This document shows, piece by piece, positions 1-9,280 of a stretch of DNA of 64,000 nt. The stretch spans positions 806,001-870,000 of the forward strand of contig NZ_JAMGBA010000001.1 in NCBI RefSeq assembly GCF_023516455.1. Direction: 5' to 3'. A model generated the notes under the pieces. The model saw only the letters and a program-made list of their open reading frames with translations. It was not told the DNA's origin and ran no database searches. Position 1 is the stretch's first letter. Each line of letters opens with the position of its first letter. A program made the translations under genes and the position numbers. Origin of the DNA: Sphingomonas caseinilytica. Its GTDB lineage: Bacteria > Pseudomonadota > Alphaproteobacteria > Sphingomonadales > Sphingomonadaceae.

Positions 1-5
1 ATGCA

Positions 6-36
6 AACGGCTTCCCGAAGTTCACGGGAAGCCGTT
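6..36 (-). terminator. Rho-independent terminator of acpP
   Basis: A perfect 12-bp inverted repeat (AACGGCTTCCCG at 6-17 and CGGGAAGCCGTT at 25-36) encloses a 7-base loop. Read on the minus strand it lies 41 bases after the acpP stop and is followed by TTTGCAT. The T-run is short, but the position and stem strength fit a terminator. Confidence 0.75.
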
Positions 37-77
37 CGTGCCGCCTCATGGGCGGGCGGCAGCCGATCGGTTCCCGA

Positions 78-314
78 TCAGCCCTTGTTGCTGTCGATAT
101 AGTCGATCGCGTCCTTGACGGTCGCAATCTTCTCGGCCGCATCGTCAGGGATCTCGACGCCGAATTCTTCTTCGAACGCCATCACCAGCTCAACGATATC
201 GAGGCTGTCGGCGCCCAGGTCATCGATGAAGCTTGCTTCTTCAGTGACCTTCTCGGCTTCGACACCGAGATGTTCGACGACGATCTTCTTCACCCGATCG
301 GCGGTCTCGCTCAT
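78..314 (-). CDS. acpP: Acyl carrier protein
   Basis: This 78-residue acidic protein carries growing acyl chains as thioesters during type II fatty-acid synthesis in the cytoplasm. The phosphopantetheine attachment site is Ser37 in the motif GADSLD, and the length and helix pattern are those of bacterial AcpP. An upstream GGAGG, nine bases before the ATG, supports the start. The gene is monocistronic here, with a hairpin terminator directly downstream. The usual neighbours fabG, fabD and fabF are not in the window; they may lie beyond its left edge or elsewhere. Confidence 0.97.
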   Translation of the reverse strand: MSETADRVKKIVVEHLGVEAEKVTEEASFIDDLGADSLDIVELVMAFEEEFGVEIPDDAAEKIATVKDAIDYIDSNKG

Positions 315-464
315 GTGGACTTTCCTCCGTTAGATTTTGCGCTGCCCTAGCGTCCGAGTGCGATACGGGCAAGCAGTCATTGCGAGCCCGGTACAGGCCC
401 AACTTGCTTCCAGATGTGCACAATGGATTGCACCCGCGCTCCGTTCCGGAGCATTTGAGGTCGG

Positions 465-941
465 GTGAACGGTGCTCGTCCCCTTACATCCGGAGAGATC
501 GCACTCGCCCGATCAATATTCGGCGATGCGGTCGATTACCGCCGAGTTAGCCTCGTCCGGCGCAAATGGTGGCCGTTCCAGCCTAGTGGAATTGTCATGG
601 CCCCCTCGGGAAACATCCATTTTCATCCCAAAAGCAGCCTCTGGTCGGAAGATTTCTCGAAGGAAAACCTGTCGCTGCAGGGATTGTTCATCCACGAAAT
701 GACCCATGTCTGGCAAGCGCAGACGCGCGGCCGCTGGTTTTTGCCGCTGATGCGGCATCCATTTTGCCGATACAGCTACAGGCTGGTCGAGGGCCGCCCA
801 TTCGACCGCTATGGGCTGGAGCAACAGGCCGAAATCATCCGCCATCGCTTTCTGGCAAATCAAGGCCAAATTACTGTTGCTTCAATTCCGCCCGGTTTTT
901 TGCCGTTCAACGGTTCTGTTACAGAAACGCAACAGTCTTAG
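465..941 (+). CDS. Small HEXXH-motif protein, DUF4157-like ('vgr-related')
   Basis: This 158-residue protein starts at GTG behind a GAGG. It has a zinc-metallopeptidase-like motif HEMTH at residues 77-81 and acidic residues further on (Glu119, Glu123) that could supply a third ligand. HEMTHVWQ resembles the core of the DUF4157 domain found in contractile-injection-system loci, and sphingomonad homologues are often called vgr-related. No signal peptide is seen and no injection-system genes are nearby, so it is probably a free-standing member. Protease activity is unproven; the catalytic geometry is inferred from the motif only. Confidence 0.6.
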   Translation: MNGARPLTSGEIALARSIFGDAVDYRRVSLVRRKWWPFQPSGIVMAPSGNIHFHPKSSLWSEDFSKENLSLQGLFIHEMTHVWQAQTRGRWFLPLMRHPFCRYSYRLVEGRPFDRYGLEQQAEIIRHRFLANQGQITVASIPPGFLPFNGSVTETQQS

Positions 942-1024
942 TACAAACGCGCCACCCCCCTTTTCGCAGCCGCACAGTAGAATAGTCTGCATGTTGGCAA
1001 ATTAAGCAAAAATGGGGGATTACC

Positions 1025-3454
1025 ATGTCTATTCGTGTCCATGCAGTGCGTAGCCTGCTGATCAGCGCCGCGGCCCTGGCAGTCGCAACGCCCGCCTGGG
1101 CACAGACCGCGGAGGAGGCGCAGGCTCAGGCCGCTCCGCAGCCCGAAGAGGCCAGCCAGGGCGACCTAATCATCGTCACGGCGACCAAGCGCGCCACGAC
1201 GGTCCAGGACGTTCCCTTCTCGATCAACGCGCAGACGCAGGAAGACATCCAGCGCGCTAATGCGAGCACGATCGAAGACATTAGTCGCAACGTCGCCGGC
1301 CTCGCCGTCCAGAACCTCGGGCCGGGCCAAAGCCAGGTCTCGGTTCGCGGCGTTTCCGCCGGCCAGATCGTCCGCGACCAGCCGGGCGTCAAGGAACAGG
1401 TGGGTATCTACCTCGACGAATCCGTTATCTCGCTTTCGCTGTTCACGCCGGACATCGACCTGTTCGACCTGAACCGCGTCGAAACGCTTCGCGGTCCGCA
1501 GGGAACGCTGTTCGGTTCCGGAAGCGTCGGCGGTACCGTCCGCTACATCACTAACCAGCCGCGCCTCGGTCGCATGGAGGGTATGGTCGAAGCCAACTAC
1601 AACGGCACTCGCGGCGGCGACGTGGGCGGCCACGTAAAGGGCGCTGTCAACGTGCCGCTGGGCGAGACCGTCGCGTTTCGTGCGGTAGGCTATGCAACCA
1701 GCTACGGCGGATTTGTCGATGCGCTTGGGCCGGCGAACGGCAATAATGTCAACGGCGGCAGCCGCGTTGGCGGCCGTCTGTCGCTGTTGTGGCAGCCGAT
1801 TGAAGAGCTCAAGTTTACGCCTCGCGTTGTCTATCAGAAGATCAAGGCCGACGGTTTCAATCGCCAGGAAGTCTTCAACCTCTACCTGAACGAGTTCACC
1901 GACCCGGCTTATGAGTATGACAAGCGGGAGCAGTATCTGCTCCTCCGTGAGGACTTCAAAGATGAGACGCTCATCGCGGACCTGACTGCGTCCTACGACT
2001 TCGGTCCGGCAGAACTGACCTCGGTCACCAGCTATATCAACCGCGATATTCTGGTCAGCCGCGATGCTTCGGCGCTGACCCACTCGGTGTCGGTCGACCT
2101 TGGCCTTCCGATCGAGGCGACTGACATCCCGTCCAATCTGCGCGACACCACCGATCTCAAGACCTGGACGCAGGAGCTGCGCGTTGCCTCTACGGGAGAC
2201 GGGCCGTTCCAGTGGCTGATCGGCGGCTTCTATTCCGATGTCGAGCGCGTCTATGCACAGCGCCTGCCAACACCATACTATTCGGGCTATGTGGATGCGA
2301 CGCTCGGAGCTGGCACTTCCGCAGCGGTGGCAAACGGGTTCAGCAACCTGGATTCGCCCTACAACGCTGATATTCCCTACGATATCAATCAGCTCGCTGC
2401 ATTTGGCGAAGCCAGCTACGACTTCGGCCAGTTCAAGCTTACCGCCGGTGCTCGCTATTATGACTTCGAAGAAGAGCGCGACTTCATCTCTGGCGGCCTT
2501 TTCGCCAATGGCGACAACCGCCTTGGCGACAAGACCTCGTCCAGCGGCATCAGCCCGCGTTTCATCGCTACCTGGGAACCGAACCGGAATCTCAGCGTGA
2601 ACGTACAGGCAGCGAAAGGCTTCCGCCTCGGCGGCGTCAACGATCCGCTCAACCTGCCGCTCTGCACGCCGCAGGATGAGGAACTCTTCGGGCCGTTCGC
2701 TGGTGGCTACGACGATGAAACGTTGTGGAACTATGAAGCGGGCGTCAAATATTCAAAGGGCGTCATTACCGCCAACGCCGCCATCTTCCATACGAAGATC
2801 AAGGACTTGCAGGTCACGCTCGACGCGGGAAGCTGCTCGTCGCGTATCGTCTTCAACGTTCCAGACGCTCATACCACCGGTGTCGAGGCGGAGGTTGCCG
2901 TGTCGCCTCTGGAAGGCCTCGATCTGTCGCTGGCCGGCAGCTACGTCTCGGCCGAGTTTGACTCGACCCTGGCCCGTGATTCCAGCAATGCAAACGACCC
3001 GCTGACGATTTCGACCGGTATCCGCGAAGGCAATCGCCTGCCGACCGTTCCGAAGTTCCAGATGGCGGCCTCGGCCACCTATGGCAGCCGGTTCGGCGAC
3101 ACTGGCGACTGGTATGTCAATGCCAGCTTCCAGCATGTCGGCAGCCGCTATACCCAGCCGGCCGACCAGGAAAATAATCCGCGCACATTCGTGCACGGGC
3201 TGCCTGTCTTCGGCATGACAAACACGGATGCGACCACGCTCGATCTGAAGCTGCCGTCGTACCAGTTGGTCAACTTCTCGGCGGGTATCGACCTCGACAA
3301 TGGCATGGAAGTCTCGGCCTACGTGAACAACGTGTTTGACGAGAATGCCAAGCTGTCGTTCGACCGCGAACGTGGTGGCCGTGCGCGCCTGGGCTTCAAC
3401 ATCGGCACGCCGCGTGTGGTTGGCGTCACCGCCCGATACAAGTTCGGGCAGTAA
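1025..3454 (+). CDS. TonB-dependent outer-membrane receptor
   Basis: This 809-residue receptor has a signal peptide ending near AWA (residue 26), a TonB-box/plug start around residues 47-56 (DLIIVTATKR), a plug with LRGPQGTLFGSGSVGG, and a long beta-barrel ending in RYKFGQ. Such receptors import large or scarce substrates using TonB-ExbBD energy. The barrel type resembles the large sphingomonad and Caulobacter receptor families, whose substrates cannot be read from sequence. Its TAA stop overlaps the ATG of the next gene, a sarcosine-oxidase-like flavoprotein, so the two are probably co-transcribed and the ligand may be a methylated amine or amino-acid derivative (inference). Confidence 0.93.
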   Translation: MSIRVHAVRSLLISAAALAVATPAWAQTAEEAQAQAAPQPEEASQGDLIIVTATKRATTVQDVPFSINAQTQEDIQRANASTIEDISRNVAGLAVQNLGPGQSQVSVRGVSAGQIVRDQPGVKEQVGIYLDESVISLSLFTPDIDLFDLNRVETLRGPQGTLFGSGSVGGTVRYITNQPRLGRMEGMVEANYNGTRGGDVGGHVKGAVNVPLGETVAFRAVGYATSYGGFVDALGPANGNNVNGGSRVGGRLSLLWQPIEELKFTPRVVYQKIKADGFNRQEVFNLYLNEFTDPAYEYDKREQYLLLREDFKDETLIADLTASYDFGPAELTSVTSYINRDILVSRDASALTHSVSVDLGLPIEATDIPSNLRDTTDLKTWTQELRVASTGDGPFQWLIGGFYSDVERVYAQRLPTPYYSGYVDATLGAGTSAAVANGFSNLDSPYNADIPYDINQLAAFGEASYDFGQFKLTAGARYYDFEEERDFISGGLFANGDNRLGDKTSSSGISPRFIATWEPNRNLSVNVQAAKGFRLGGVNDPLNLPLCTPQDEELFGPFAGGYDDETLWNYEAGVKYSKGVITANAAIFHTKIKDLQVTLDAGSCSSRIVFNVPDAHTTGVEAEVAVSPLEGLDLSLAGSYVSAEFDSTLARDSSNANDPLTISTGIREGNRLPTVPKFQMAASATYGSRFGDTGDWYVNASFQHVGSRYTQPADQENNPRTFVHGLPVFGMTNTDATTLDLKLPSYQLVNFSAGIDLDNGMEVSAYVNNVFDENAKLSFDRERGGRARLGFNIGTPRVVGVTARYKFGQ

Positions 3455-4716
3455 TGTCGGGCGGCGGGCTTAAAGGTTCGCCGCTGATGACTCGCCGTTC
3501 CCTGATCGGCGGCATGACGGCCGGAGCTCTTGCTCCGGCCGTTTTGCGTGCCGCGAAGCCGGGTAGCGCGGCACATGTTGCGGTGATCGGCGCCGGCGTC
3601 TTCGGATCTTGGACGGCGGAGCATCTTCGCCGTGCCGGCCATCGGGTGACGCTCGTCGACATGGCGGGCCCGGCCCAGAGCCGTGCCAGCTCCGGCGGCG
3701 AGAGCCGAATGACCCGCGGCGGCTACGGCAAGGACGAAATCTACACGCGGATGGCATTTGAGAGCTTGCCCGAGTGGAAAAAGCTCAGCGAAAGCTCCGG
3801 CCTGCCGATCTTCATCCAGAGCGGCGTCTTGTTCTTCTCCAGCAAGCCCGGCGAATATTTCGATGGAAGCATCGAGGTTCACCGGCGGCTTGGCTTGCCG
3901 CTCGAACAGCTGGATGGCCCTCAGCTTCAGCGCCGCTTCCCGATGATCGACTTCAGCGGCGTGATCATTGGCCTTTATGAACCCGAATTCGGTGCATTGA
4001 TGGCGCGGCGCTCGGTGCAGACGCTGGTCAAGAATTTCGTGGCGACAGGCGGCGAATATCGCCTTGCCTCCGCCCAAGCTCCGCGCGCTGACAGCGGCCA
4101 GCTCAGTTCGATCCAGACATCGGACGGTCCGATTGAGGCCGACGCGTTCATATTCGCCCTCGGCCCCTGGCTGCCGAAGCTGTTCCCCGACATTCTCGGT
4201 AAGAAGATCTTCGCCACCCGGCAGGAAATCTTCTATTTCGCACCGCCCAAGGCCGACCGCCGATTCCAGCCCGAGGCAATGCCCGGCTGGGCCGATTTCA
4301 ACGACGGAGACATGTTCTACGGCTTCCCCAACCTGGAATCGCGCGGGGTCAAATTCGCGCATGACCAGCATGGTGCCTATGTCGATCCCGACACCCAGTC
4401 GCGCGAGCCGACCAAAGCTGCCTTGGACGACGTGATCGAGTTCAGAGACCGTCGCTTCCCGCTACTGAAGGGCGCACCGGTACTCGGCGCCGAGGTCTGC
4501 CAATATGAGAATAGCTCGAACGGAGACTTCCTGATCGACCGCCACCCCGCCCTTTCCAACGTGGTGCTGGTCGGCGGCGGATCCGGTCACGGTTTCAAGC
4601 ACGGGCCGGAAGTCGGCCGCCTGGCAGCGTCGCTTATCACGACTGGTGGCGGCCAGCCGGAACCCCGCTTCACTCTTGCAACGAAGGGTGAAACCCAGCA
4701 CCGCGAAGTGCATTAA
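3454..4716 (+). CDS. FAD-dependent oxidoreductase, monomeric sarcosine oxidase-like, probably Tat-exported
   Basis: This 420-residue member of the DAO family resembles monomeric sarcosine / N-methyltryptophan oxidase. The Rossmann motif GAGVFG is at residues 46-51 and SSGGESRMTR follows. Cys349, in a CQYEN...DFLIDRHP context, matches the cysteine that binds FAD covalently in sarcosine oxidase, and GSGHGFK is conserved. Unusually, the N terminus has a twin-arginine signal (TRRSLIGG, then a hydrophobic Ala-rich stretch), which would place the enzyme in the periplasm. The start at 3454 overlaps the receptor stop (TAATG); an ATG at 3487 behind AAAGG is an equally good start that keeps the Tat motif. 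The substrate is unknown. Confidence 0.85.
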   Translation: MSGGGLKGSPLMTRRSLIGGMTAGALAPAVLRAAKPGSAAHVAVIGAGVFGSWTAEHLRRAGHRVTLVDMAGPAQSRASSGGESRMTRGGYGKDEIYTRMAFESLPEWKKLSESSGLPIFIQSGVLFFSSKPGEYFDGSIEVHRRLGLPLEQLDGPQLQRRFPMIDFSGVIIGLYEPEFGALMARRSVQTLVKNFVATGGEYRLASAQAPRADSGQLSSIQTSDGPIEADAFIFALGPWLPKLFPDILGKKIFATRQEIFYFAPPKADRRFQPEAMPGWADFNDGDMFYGFPNLESRGVKFAHDQHGAYVDPDTQSREPTKAALDDVIEFRDRRFPLLKGAPVLGAEVCQYENSSNGDFLIDRHPALSNVVLVGGGSGHGFKHGPEVGRLAASLITTGGGQPEPRFTLATKGETQHREVH

Positions 4717-4737
4717 TCTCACCGAGGGAGGCGCCAC

Positions 4738-5124
4738 ATGTTGGAAATCATCGCTTCGCCTGACGATGTCATCGCTCTGAAAATCGGCGGCTCCATCAAG
4801 GGGCAGGAACTGGATGCGATTATGGATCGCCTCGATGCGATCATGGCCAGCCACGACAAGGTGCATGTGTTCGTCGAGACACACGGTATCGCCGGCCTCG
4901 AGCTATCGAGCCTTCCGCATTATTTCGGGCGCGCCATGCCCTTGTTTGGAAAGCTGACCCGCTTCGGCCGCGTTGCCGTAGTCGCCGACCAGGCCTGGAT
5001 CCGCGTCGGAACCCAGATCGAAAGCGCGATGCTGCCGTTCATCAGCTACCGAACCTATGAACCCGATGAGCGCGACGAGGCGCTCACCTGGGTGTTCACG
5101 GGGATTGATCCGAACGAAGGCTAG
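4738..5124 (+). CDS. STAS/SpoIIAA-like domain protein
   Basis: This 128-residue cytoplasmic protein matches the SpoIIAA-like (STAS/SEC14-type) fold: alternating strands and helices (VIALKIGGSI, KVHVFVETHG, VAVVADQAW) and no membrane segment. Members are common in alphaproteobacteria and their role is poorly known; some bind lipids or act as anti-anti-sigma-like modules. A GAGGGAGG ribosome-binding site precedes the ATG. It follows the flavoprotein by 21 bases and may share its transcript. Its TAG stop interlocks with the grpE stop in the palindrome CTAG. Confidence 0.75.
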   Translation: MLEIIASPDDVIALKIGGSIKGQELDAIMDRLDAIMASHDKVHVFVETHGIAGLELSSLPHYFGRAMPLFGKLTRFGRVAVVADQAWIRVGTQIESAMLPFISYRTYEPDERDEALTWVFTGIDPNEG

Positions 5125-5669
5125 CCGGCTTTCGCCACCGCCACGAGCGCGGGCCGAAGCAGCCGGTCCTTAAGCATGTAACCCGACTGCATTTCCTCGA
5201 CGATCGTCCCGGGCTCCGACTTGTCGGTCGCGATTTCGATCATTGCCTGATGCTTGTGCGGGTCGAGCGGCTGGCCGAGCGATTCGACGCGCACGATGCC
5301 CTGGCGCGCAAAGACTGCATCCAGTTCACGCAGGGTGGCTCCGATGCCGTCGACGAAGCTCTTGATCTTCTCATCCGCCAACGCCCCCTCGGGCACATGG
5401 CTGAGCGCACGGTCAAGGTGATCGCGAACCGCGAGCATATCGCGCGCAAATCCGGTTACCGCATAGGCCGACGCCTGCTGCTTCTCCGCCTCAAGCCGGC
5501 GACGCACATTCTGCGTCTCGGCATGGGCATAGAGCACCTTGCCATTGGCTTCATCGAGCAGCCGCTGCAGTTCCGCGACGCGGTCATGCTCGGCGAGCTC
5601 CGGCGAATCCGCCGCGGTTTCTTCCCGAATGTCTTCGGCTTCCTGGTGAAGGTCTTTCTTGTCCATCAT
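5121..5669 (-). CDS. grpE: Nucleotide exchange factor GrpE
   Basis: This 182-residue protein releases ADP from DnaK during protein folding. It has an acidic N terminus, a coiled-coil region (AELQRLLDEAN..., AETQNVRRRLEAE) and the C-terminal beta-domain with DPHKHQAMIE and the GYMLKDRLLRPALV signature. The reading frame stays open upstream, but the ATGATGG at 5664-5669 overlaps the hrcA stop, so I place the start there. Translation is probably coupled to hrcA. The hrcA-grpE order is common; dnaK and dnaJ are not adjacent. Confidence 0.95.
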   Translation of the reverse strand: MMDKKDLHQEAEDIREETAADSPELAEHDRVAELQRLLDEANGKVLYAHAETQNVRRRLEAEKQQASAYAVTGFARDMLAVRDHLDRALSHVPEGALADEKIKSFVDGIGATLRELDAVFARQGIVRVESLGQPLDPHKHQAMIEIATDKSEPGTIVEEMQSGYMLKDRLLRPALVAVAKAG

Positions 5670-6697
5670 CTCATAAATCTCGTGAGGGCTTGCGCCGTGA
5701 AGTCCACCATGGGGACGACTCGCGCATAGTTCAATCTTGTGGGTCCAATTACCCCGACAACGCCGACTACCTGTCCTTCGCTCCCGCGATAGGGCGCGGC
5801 AATGACGCTGGAGCCGGAAAGCGCGAACATGCGGTTCTCGCTTCCAATGAAAATCCGGCACCCCTGCCCCTCTCGCGCGCCTTCCAGCAGGCGGACGATG
5901 TCCTGCCGATCTTCCAGCTCATCTAGCAGGCGCCGGACCCGTTCCAGGTCGGCCACAGCGCTGTCGTCGATGAGATTCGCCTGTCCCCGGACGATCAGCA
6001 CCGGACGCTGGGCATGATCCTCGCTCCAGTCGGCAAGTCCGCGTGCGACCAGTTCGGCTGCTGCGGCATCGATCGCCTCGCGCCGCTGAACGATTTCCGC
6101 CCTCAAACGTGCCTCTGCTTCGGTAAGCGTGAGGCCGCTTAGCCGTGCACTGACAAAATTTCCGACTTCCGCGAGCGCCATTGGACTTGTGCCGGGCGGA
6201 AGCGGAACGACCCGATTCTCGACGCTTCCATCCATGCTGACGAGCACCGCCAGCGCCCGGTCGACCGCCAATGGAACGAAGCTCAGTTGCCGAAGGCGCA
6301 TCTCCGTCTTCGGGGCCAGCACGACACCCGCGCAGGCCGAAAGCCCGGAAAGGGTCGCGGTCGCCGCCGACAGCGCCTCTTCGATCGACCGGTCCTTGAG
6401 CTGCGCCTCGATGGCGGCCCGCTCCCGCGCCGGGGGCATGGCGTTATGCATTATCCCGTCCACGAACAGCCTGAGCCCTGTCTCCGTCGGAATCCGCCCT
6501 GCCGACGTATGTGGATGCGTCAGCAGGCCGAGCTCCTCAAGCTCCTGCATCACGCCGCGGATCGATGCCGGCGACAGGCTGACGGCGCTGGCGATTGCCT
6601 TGGACCCAACCGGCTGCCCGCGGTCGAGATATGCCTCGACCACCAGCCGGAAGATGTCGCGCATTCGCGCCGTCAAATCGCCGATCGGCTCACTCAT
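5666..6697 (-). CDS. hrcA: Heat-inducible transcription repressor HrcA
   Basis: This 343-residue repressor binds CIRCE operators upstream of chaperone genes. It has an N-terminal winged-helix domain ([47 protein letters not shown]) and a C-terminal GAF-like dimerisation region ending QALTRFMR. I start it at [12 protein letters not shown] (6697) rather than the longer open frame, because the conserved domain begins there. It is divergent from rph across 85 bases, where I found no CIRCE element (TTAGCACTC-N9-GAGTGCTAA). Its targets are therefore probably elsewhere. Confidence 0.95.
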   Translation of the reverse strand: MSEPIGDLTARMRDIFRLVVEAYLDRGQPVGSKAIASAVSLSPASIRGVMQELEELGLLTHPHTSAGRIPTETGLRLFVDGIMHNAMPPARERAAIEAQLKDRSIEEALSAATATLSGLSACAGVVLAPKTEMRLRQLSFVPLAVDRALAVLVSMDGSVENRVVPLPPGTSPMALAEVGNFVSARLSGLTLTEAEARLRAEIVQRREAIDAAAAELVARGLADWSEDHAQRPVLIVRGQANLIDDSAVADLERVRRLLDELEDRQDIVRLLEGAREGQGCRIFIGSENRMFALSGSSVIAAPYRGSEGQVVGVVGVIGPTRLNYARVVPMVDFTAQALTRFMR

Positions 6698-6782
6698 GCC
6701 GGCGGATTTAGGGCGAACCCATTTGAAAGCCAACGACGAGCGGTCTAGGGCCACACCCAAATTGAGTCCCAAGGAGATTTGC

Positions 6783-7499
6783 ATGCGTCCCAGTGGCCGC
6801 GCCCCCGATCAAATGCGCGAGGTTCGCTTCGAACCCGGATTTACCCGCCACGCCGAGGGAAGTTGCCTCGTCAGCTTCGGGGATACACGGGTGCTGGTCA
6901 CTGCCTCGGTCGAGGACAAGGTCCCGCCATTCCTTCGCGGAAAGGGCCAGGGCTGGGTCACCGCCGAATATGGGATGCTGCCCCGCGCCACCCACACGCG
7001 CGGCAACCGCGAGGCGGCCAAGGGCAAGCAGTCCGGCCGCACCCAGGAAATCCAGCGGCTGATCGGCCGTTCGCTTCGCGCGGTTGTCGATCTGAAAAAG
7101 CTCGGAGAGCGGCAAGTCGTCGTCGATTGCGACGTGATACAGGCCGATGGCGGCACCCGGACAGCCTCGATCTCGGGCGCCTGGGTTGCACTTAGGATCG
7201 CGATCGACAAGCTTTTGGAAACCGGCGCCCTCACCGAAGACCCGATCCGCACCCAGGTTGCGGCAGTCAGCTGTGGCATTTACGAGGGCACGCCGGTGGT
7301 CGATCTCGACTATATCGAGGACAGTTCCGCCCACTCGGACGGCAATTTTGTGCTGACCGGCGATGGCGCGATCGTCGAAGCCCAGCTTACGGCCGAGGGT
7401 GCCACATTTGACGAAGAAGGCCTACTGCGCCTCCTCCGCCTGGCGCGCGTCGGCTGCGACGAGATTTTCCGGGGACAGCTGAAGGCGGCGGGCAAATGA
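6783..7499 (+). CDS. rph: Ribonuclease PH
   Basis: This 238-residue phosphorolytic exoribonuclease trims the 3' ends of tRNA precursors. Diagnostic motifs are [12 protein letters not shown] at the start, [33 protein letters not shown] and the phosphate-site region [22 protein letters not shown] at 6771-6776, six bases before the ATG, fixes the start although the frame is open much further upstream. Its last four bases overlap rdgB (ATGA), so the two are coupled; rph-rdgB is a common pair. Confidence 0.97.
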   Translation: MRPSGRAPDQMREVRFEPGFTRHAEGSCLVSFGDTRVLVTASVEDKVPPFLRGKGQGWVTAEYGMLPRATHTRGNREAAKGKQSGRTQEIQRLIGRSLRAVVDLKKLGERQVVVDCDVIQADGGTRTASISGAWVALRIAIDKLLETGALTEDPIRTQVAAVSCGIYEGTPVVDLDYIEDSSAHSDGNFVLTGDGAIVEAQLTAEGATFDEEGLLRLLRLARVGCDEIFRGQLKAAGK

Positions 7500-8104
7500 A
7501 GGCAATCGGTCCCAAGCTCGTCATCGCGACGCACAACGCCGGCAAGCTCCGCGAAATCCAGGAGCTGCTCGCACCCTACAATATCGAGTGCGTCGGCGCG
7601 GCCGAGCTGGGACTTCCCGAACCGGAAGAGATTGGAAACACCTTCGTCGACAATGCCGACCTGAAGGCACGCGAAGCAGCCGACCTCGCTGGTCTCCCGG
7701 CCCTTGCCGACGACAGCGGCATCTCGGTCGACGCCCTTCACGGCCTTCCCGGCATCTTTTCTGCCCGCTGGGCCGAGGATGACGAGGGCAATCGCGATTT
7801 CGGCCGCGCAATGGAGCGGGTCTGGCGCGAAGTCGAAGCGGCCGGCGACGAAGCCGGTCATGACGCCCATTTTACCTGCGCGCTGGCCATTGCCTGGCCC
7901 GATAATGGCCAGGTCGAAAGCTTCGAAGGCAAAGTCTTCGGAACGCTGGTATGGCCGCCGCGCGGCGACAAGGGCTTCGGTTACGATCCGATGTTCGTGC
8001 CCGCCGGACACGATCGTACCTTCGGCGAATTCGAACCTGACGAGAAACATGCCATCAGCCATCGGGCCGAGGCATTCAGGAAATTAGTCGCCGCGCTCGG
8101 CTAG
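7496..8104 (+). CDS. rdgB: Non-canonical purine NTP pyrophosphatase (RdgB/HAM1)
   Basis: This 202-residue enzyme hydrolyses dITP, ITP and XTP to monophosphates, keeping deaminated purines out of nucleic acids. Signature motifs are [11 protein letters not shown] at the N terminus, [11 protein letters not shown] in the active site, GFGYDPMF and the closing [10 protein letters not shown]. It overlaps rph by four bases. Its last 21 bases overlap the 3' end of the convergent CAP-domain gene. Confidence 0.96.
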   Translation: MKAIGPKLVIATHNAGKLREIQELLAPYNIECVGAAELGLPEPEEIGNTFVDNADLKAREAADLAGLPALADDSGISVDALHGLPGIFSARWAEDDEGNRDFGRAMERVWREVEAAGDEAGHDAHFTCALAIAWPDNGQVESFEGKVFGTLVWPPRGDKGFGYDPMFVPAGHDRTFGEFEPDEKHAISHRAEAFRKLVAALG

Positions 8105-8668
8105 TTGCGTAGCGCGGGGCTCGCCGCCTGATGCAAGGACGAAACCGTCCTTGTTGCCCGTCGGCGAATAGCGGCAGACGAAATAATCGGTCGTAGTACT
8201 GGACGCCAGCGCGCAGCCGACGGCGGTCGTCGTCGGCCAAACGATCTGCGTGTAGTGGGCAACGTCGCTCCAGTTCCCCGTCGCGCTGTTATTCGGGAAA
8301 GCGCCGGGACGGAAATGCCGAGCCTCCTCGACCATCACGCCGACCATGACATCGTAGGAGAACAGGCCGCGCTGCCCGCGCCACAGATTCTCGCCCTGCT
8401 TCTTGCGTCGGCCCGGCGTCTGGTCGTGGCCGTAGATACCAGTGCTGGCCATATACTGGGCATGCTGCAGGGCTTGGGTGGCCAATTCCGGGCTCCACGC
8501 CAACGGCTCTACGCCGAACCGGTGCCGCGCAGCATTGTGGGCACCCAAGACCGTCCGTCGCAGTAGCTGTTCGCTACGATCGGCAGGGTTGGGCCAGTTC
8601 GGATTGGGCAACGTCGCGCCCTGCGCCGACGACGCAACAATCAGGGCAAATGCAAGCAGGCGCTTCAT
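8084..8668 (-). CDS. Secreted CAP-domain (SCP/PR1-like) protein
   Basis: This 194-residue protein has a signal peptide ([18 protein letters not shown]) and one CAP domain with the signature stretches [16 protein letters not shown] and VCRYSPTGN plus the core GENLWRG and NWSDVAHY. Bacterial CAP proteins are exported and mostly uncharacterised. It lies directly downstream of a paralogue on the same strand (57 bases apart), apparently a tandem duplication that has diverged. The C terminus extends past the domain with a polar tail that overlaps rdgB. Confidence 0.88.
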   Translation of the reverse strand: MKRLLAFALIVASSAQGATLPNPNWPNPADRSEQLLRRTVLGAHNAARHRFGVEPLAWSPELATQALQHAQYMASTGIYGHDQTPGRRKKQGENLWRGQRGLFSYDVMVGVMVEEARHFRPGAFPNNSATGNWSDVAHYTQIVWPTTTAVGCALASSTTTDYFVCRYSPTGNKDGFVLASGGEPRATQLAERGD

Positions 8669-8725
8669 GACGCCGCATATTTCGCAGACTCTGGTTAACA
8701 GGCCTTTGGAACGACTTGGTAAATT

Positions 8726-9280
8726 CTAGCGAAGTATTGTTCCCACTACATTCCCCGCCGGCAGGTAGCGACAGACGAGATAGTCATTTCCCTGGTTCGA
8801 CGCCGTGGCGCAGCCGACCCGTTGAGAGGTCGGCCAGATTATCTGGGTATAGTGGGCCACATGGGACCAGCTTCCGGTCCTGCTTACATAGGGAAATCGA
8901 CCGGGCCGGTAATATTTCCGCTCGTCGACCAGCAGGCCGATCATCTCGCCATAGCTGTAGGCGCCGCGGGTCCCCATCCAGAGGTTTTCGCCCTGCTTCG
9001 GTTTGCGCCCCGCCTGCGTGTCATGCTCGAACCGGTTCAATCGGGCGAGGCGGGCTGCGTAGACCGCCGAGTCACTCGCCAGGCCATCGTCCCACACCAG
9101 CGGCGGCACACCATACTGACGCCGCGCCTCATTATGGACCGCCATCATCGTCGACTTCAGGACCAGCGGATTTCGCGACTTGGGGCTTTTGTCGGTCCAG
9201 GGCAGCACACCCGTTTGCGGCACGGCGAGAGCCGCGGCTGGTATCACAAGGGCAAGGACCGTAAGAGCGCGGCGCATCAT
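8726..9280 (-). CDS. Secreted CAP-domain protein, paralogue of the adjacent gene
   Basis: This 184-residue protein has a signal peptide (RRALTVLALVIPAAALA) and a CAP domain with HYTQIIWPTSQRVGCA, VCRYLPAGN and GENLWMG. It shares these blocks with the next gene downstream but differs over most of its length. It ends soon after the CAP2 motif and lacks the tail of its neighbour. Its ATG shares three bases with the ATG of divergent hemW in the palindrome CATG, leaving no conventional promoter space; the true start of one partner may be internal. Confidence 0.87.
   Translation of the reverse strand: MMRRALTVLALVIPAAALAVPQTGVLPWTDKSPKSRNPLVLKSTMMAVHNEARRQYGVPPLVWDDGLASDSAVYAARLARLNRFEHDTQAGRKPKQGENLWMGTRGAYSYGEMIGLLVDERKYYRPGRFPYVSRTGSWSHVAHYTQIIWPTSQRVGCATASNQGNDYLVCRYLPAGNVVGTILR

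Noticed and set aside
379-390. Partial copy of the palindromic repeat (GTCATTGCGAGC) upstream of acpP
   Set aside because: Only about 12 bases match and no inverted partner is nearby.
1166-2083. 305-codon minus-strand frame opposite the TonB receptor
   Set aside because: Antisense shadow of a clear receptor gene with a recognisable signal peptide and plug.
3319-4371. 350-codon minus-strand frame opposite the flavoprotein
   Set aside because: Lacks any recognisable domain and is antisense to the receptor end and the flavoprotein.
6698-6782. CIRCE operator upstream of hrcA
   Set aside because: No TTAGCACTC-N9-GAGTGCTAA-like inverted repeat in the 85-base gap.
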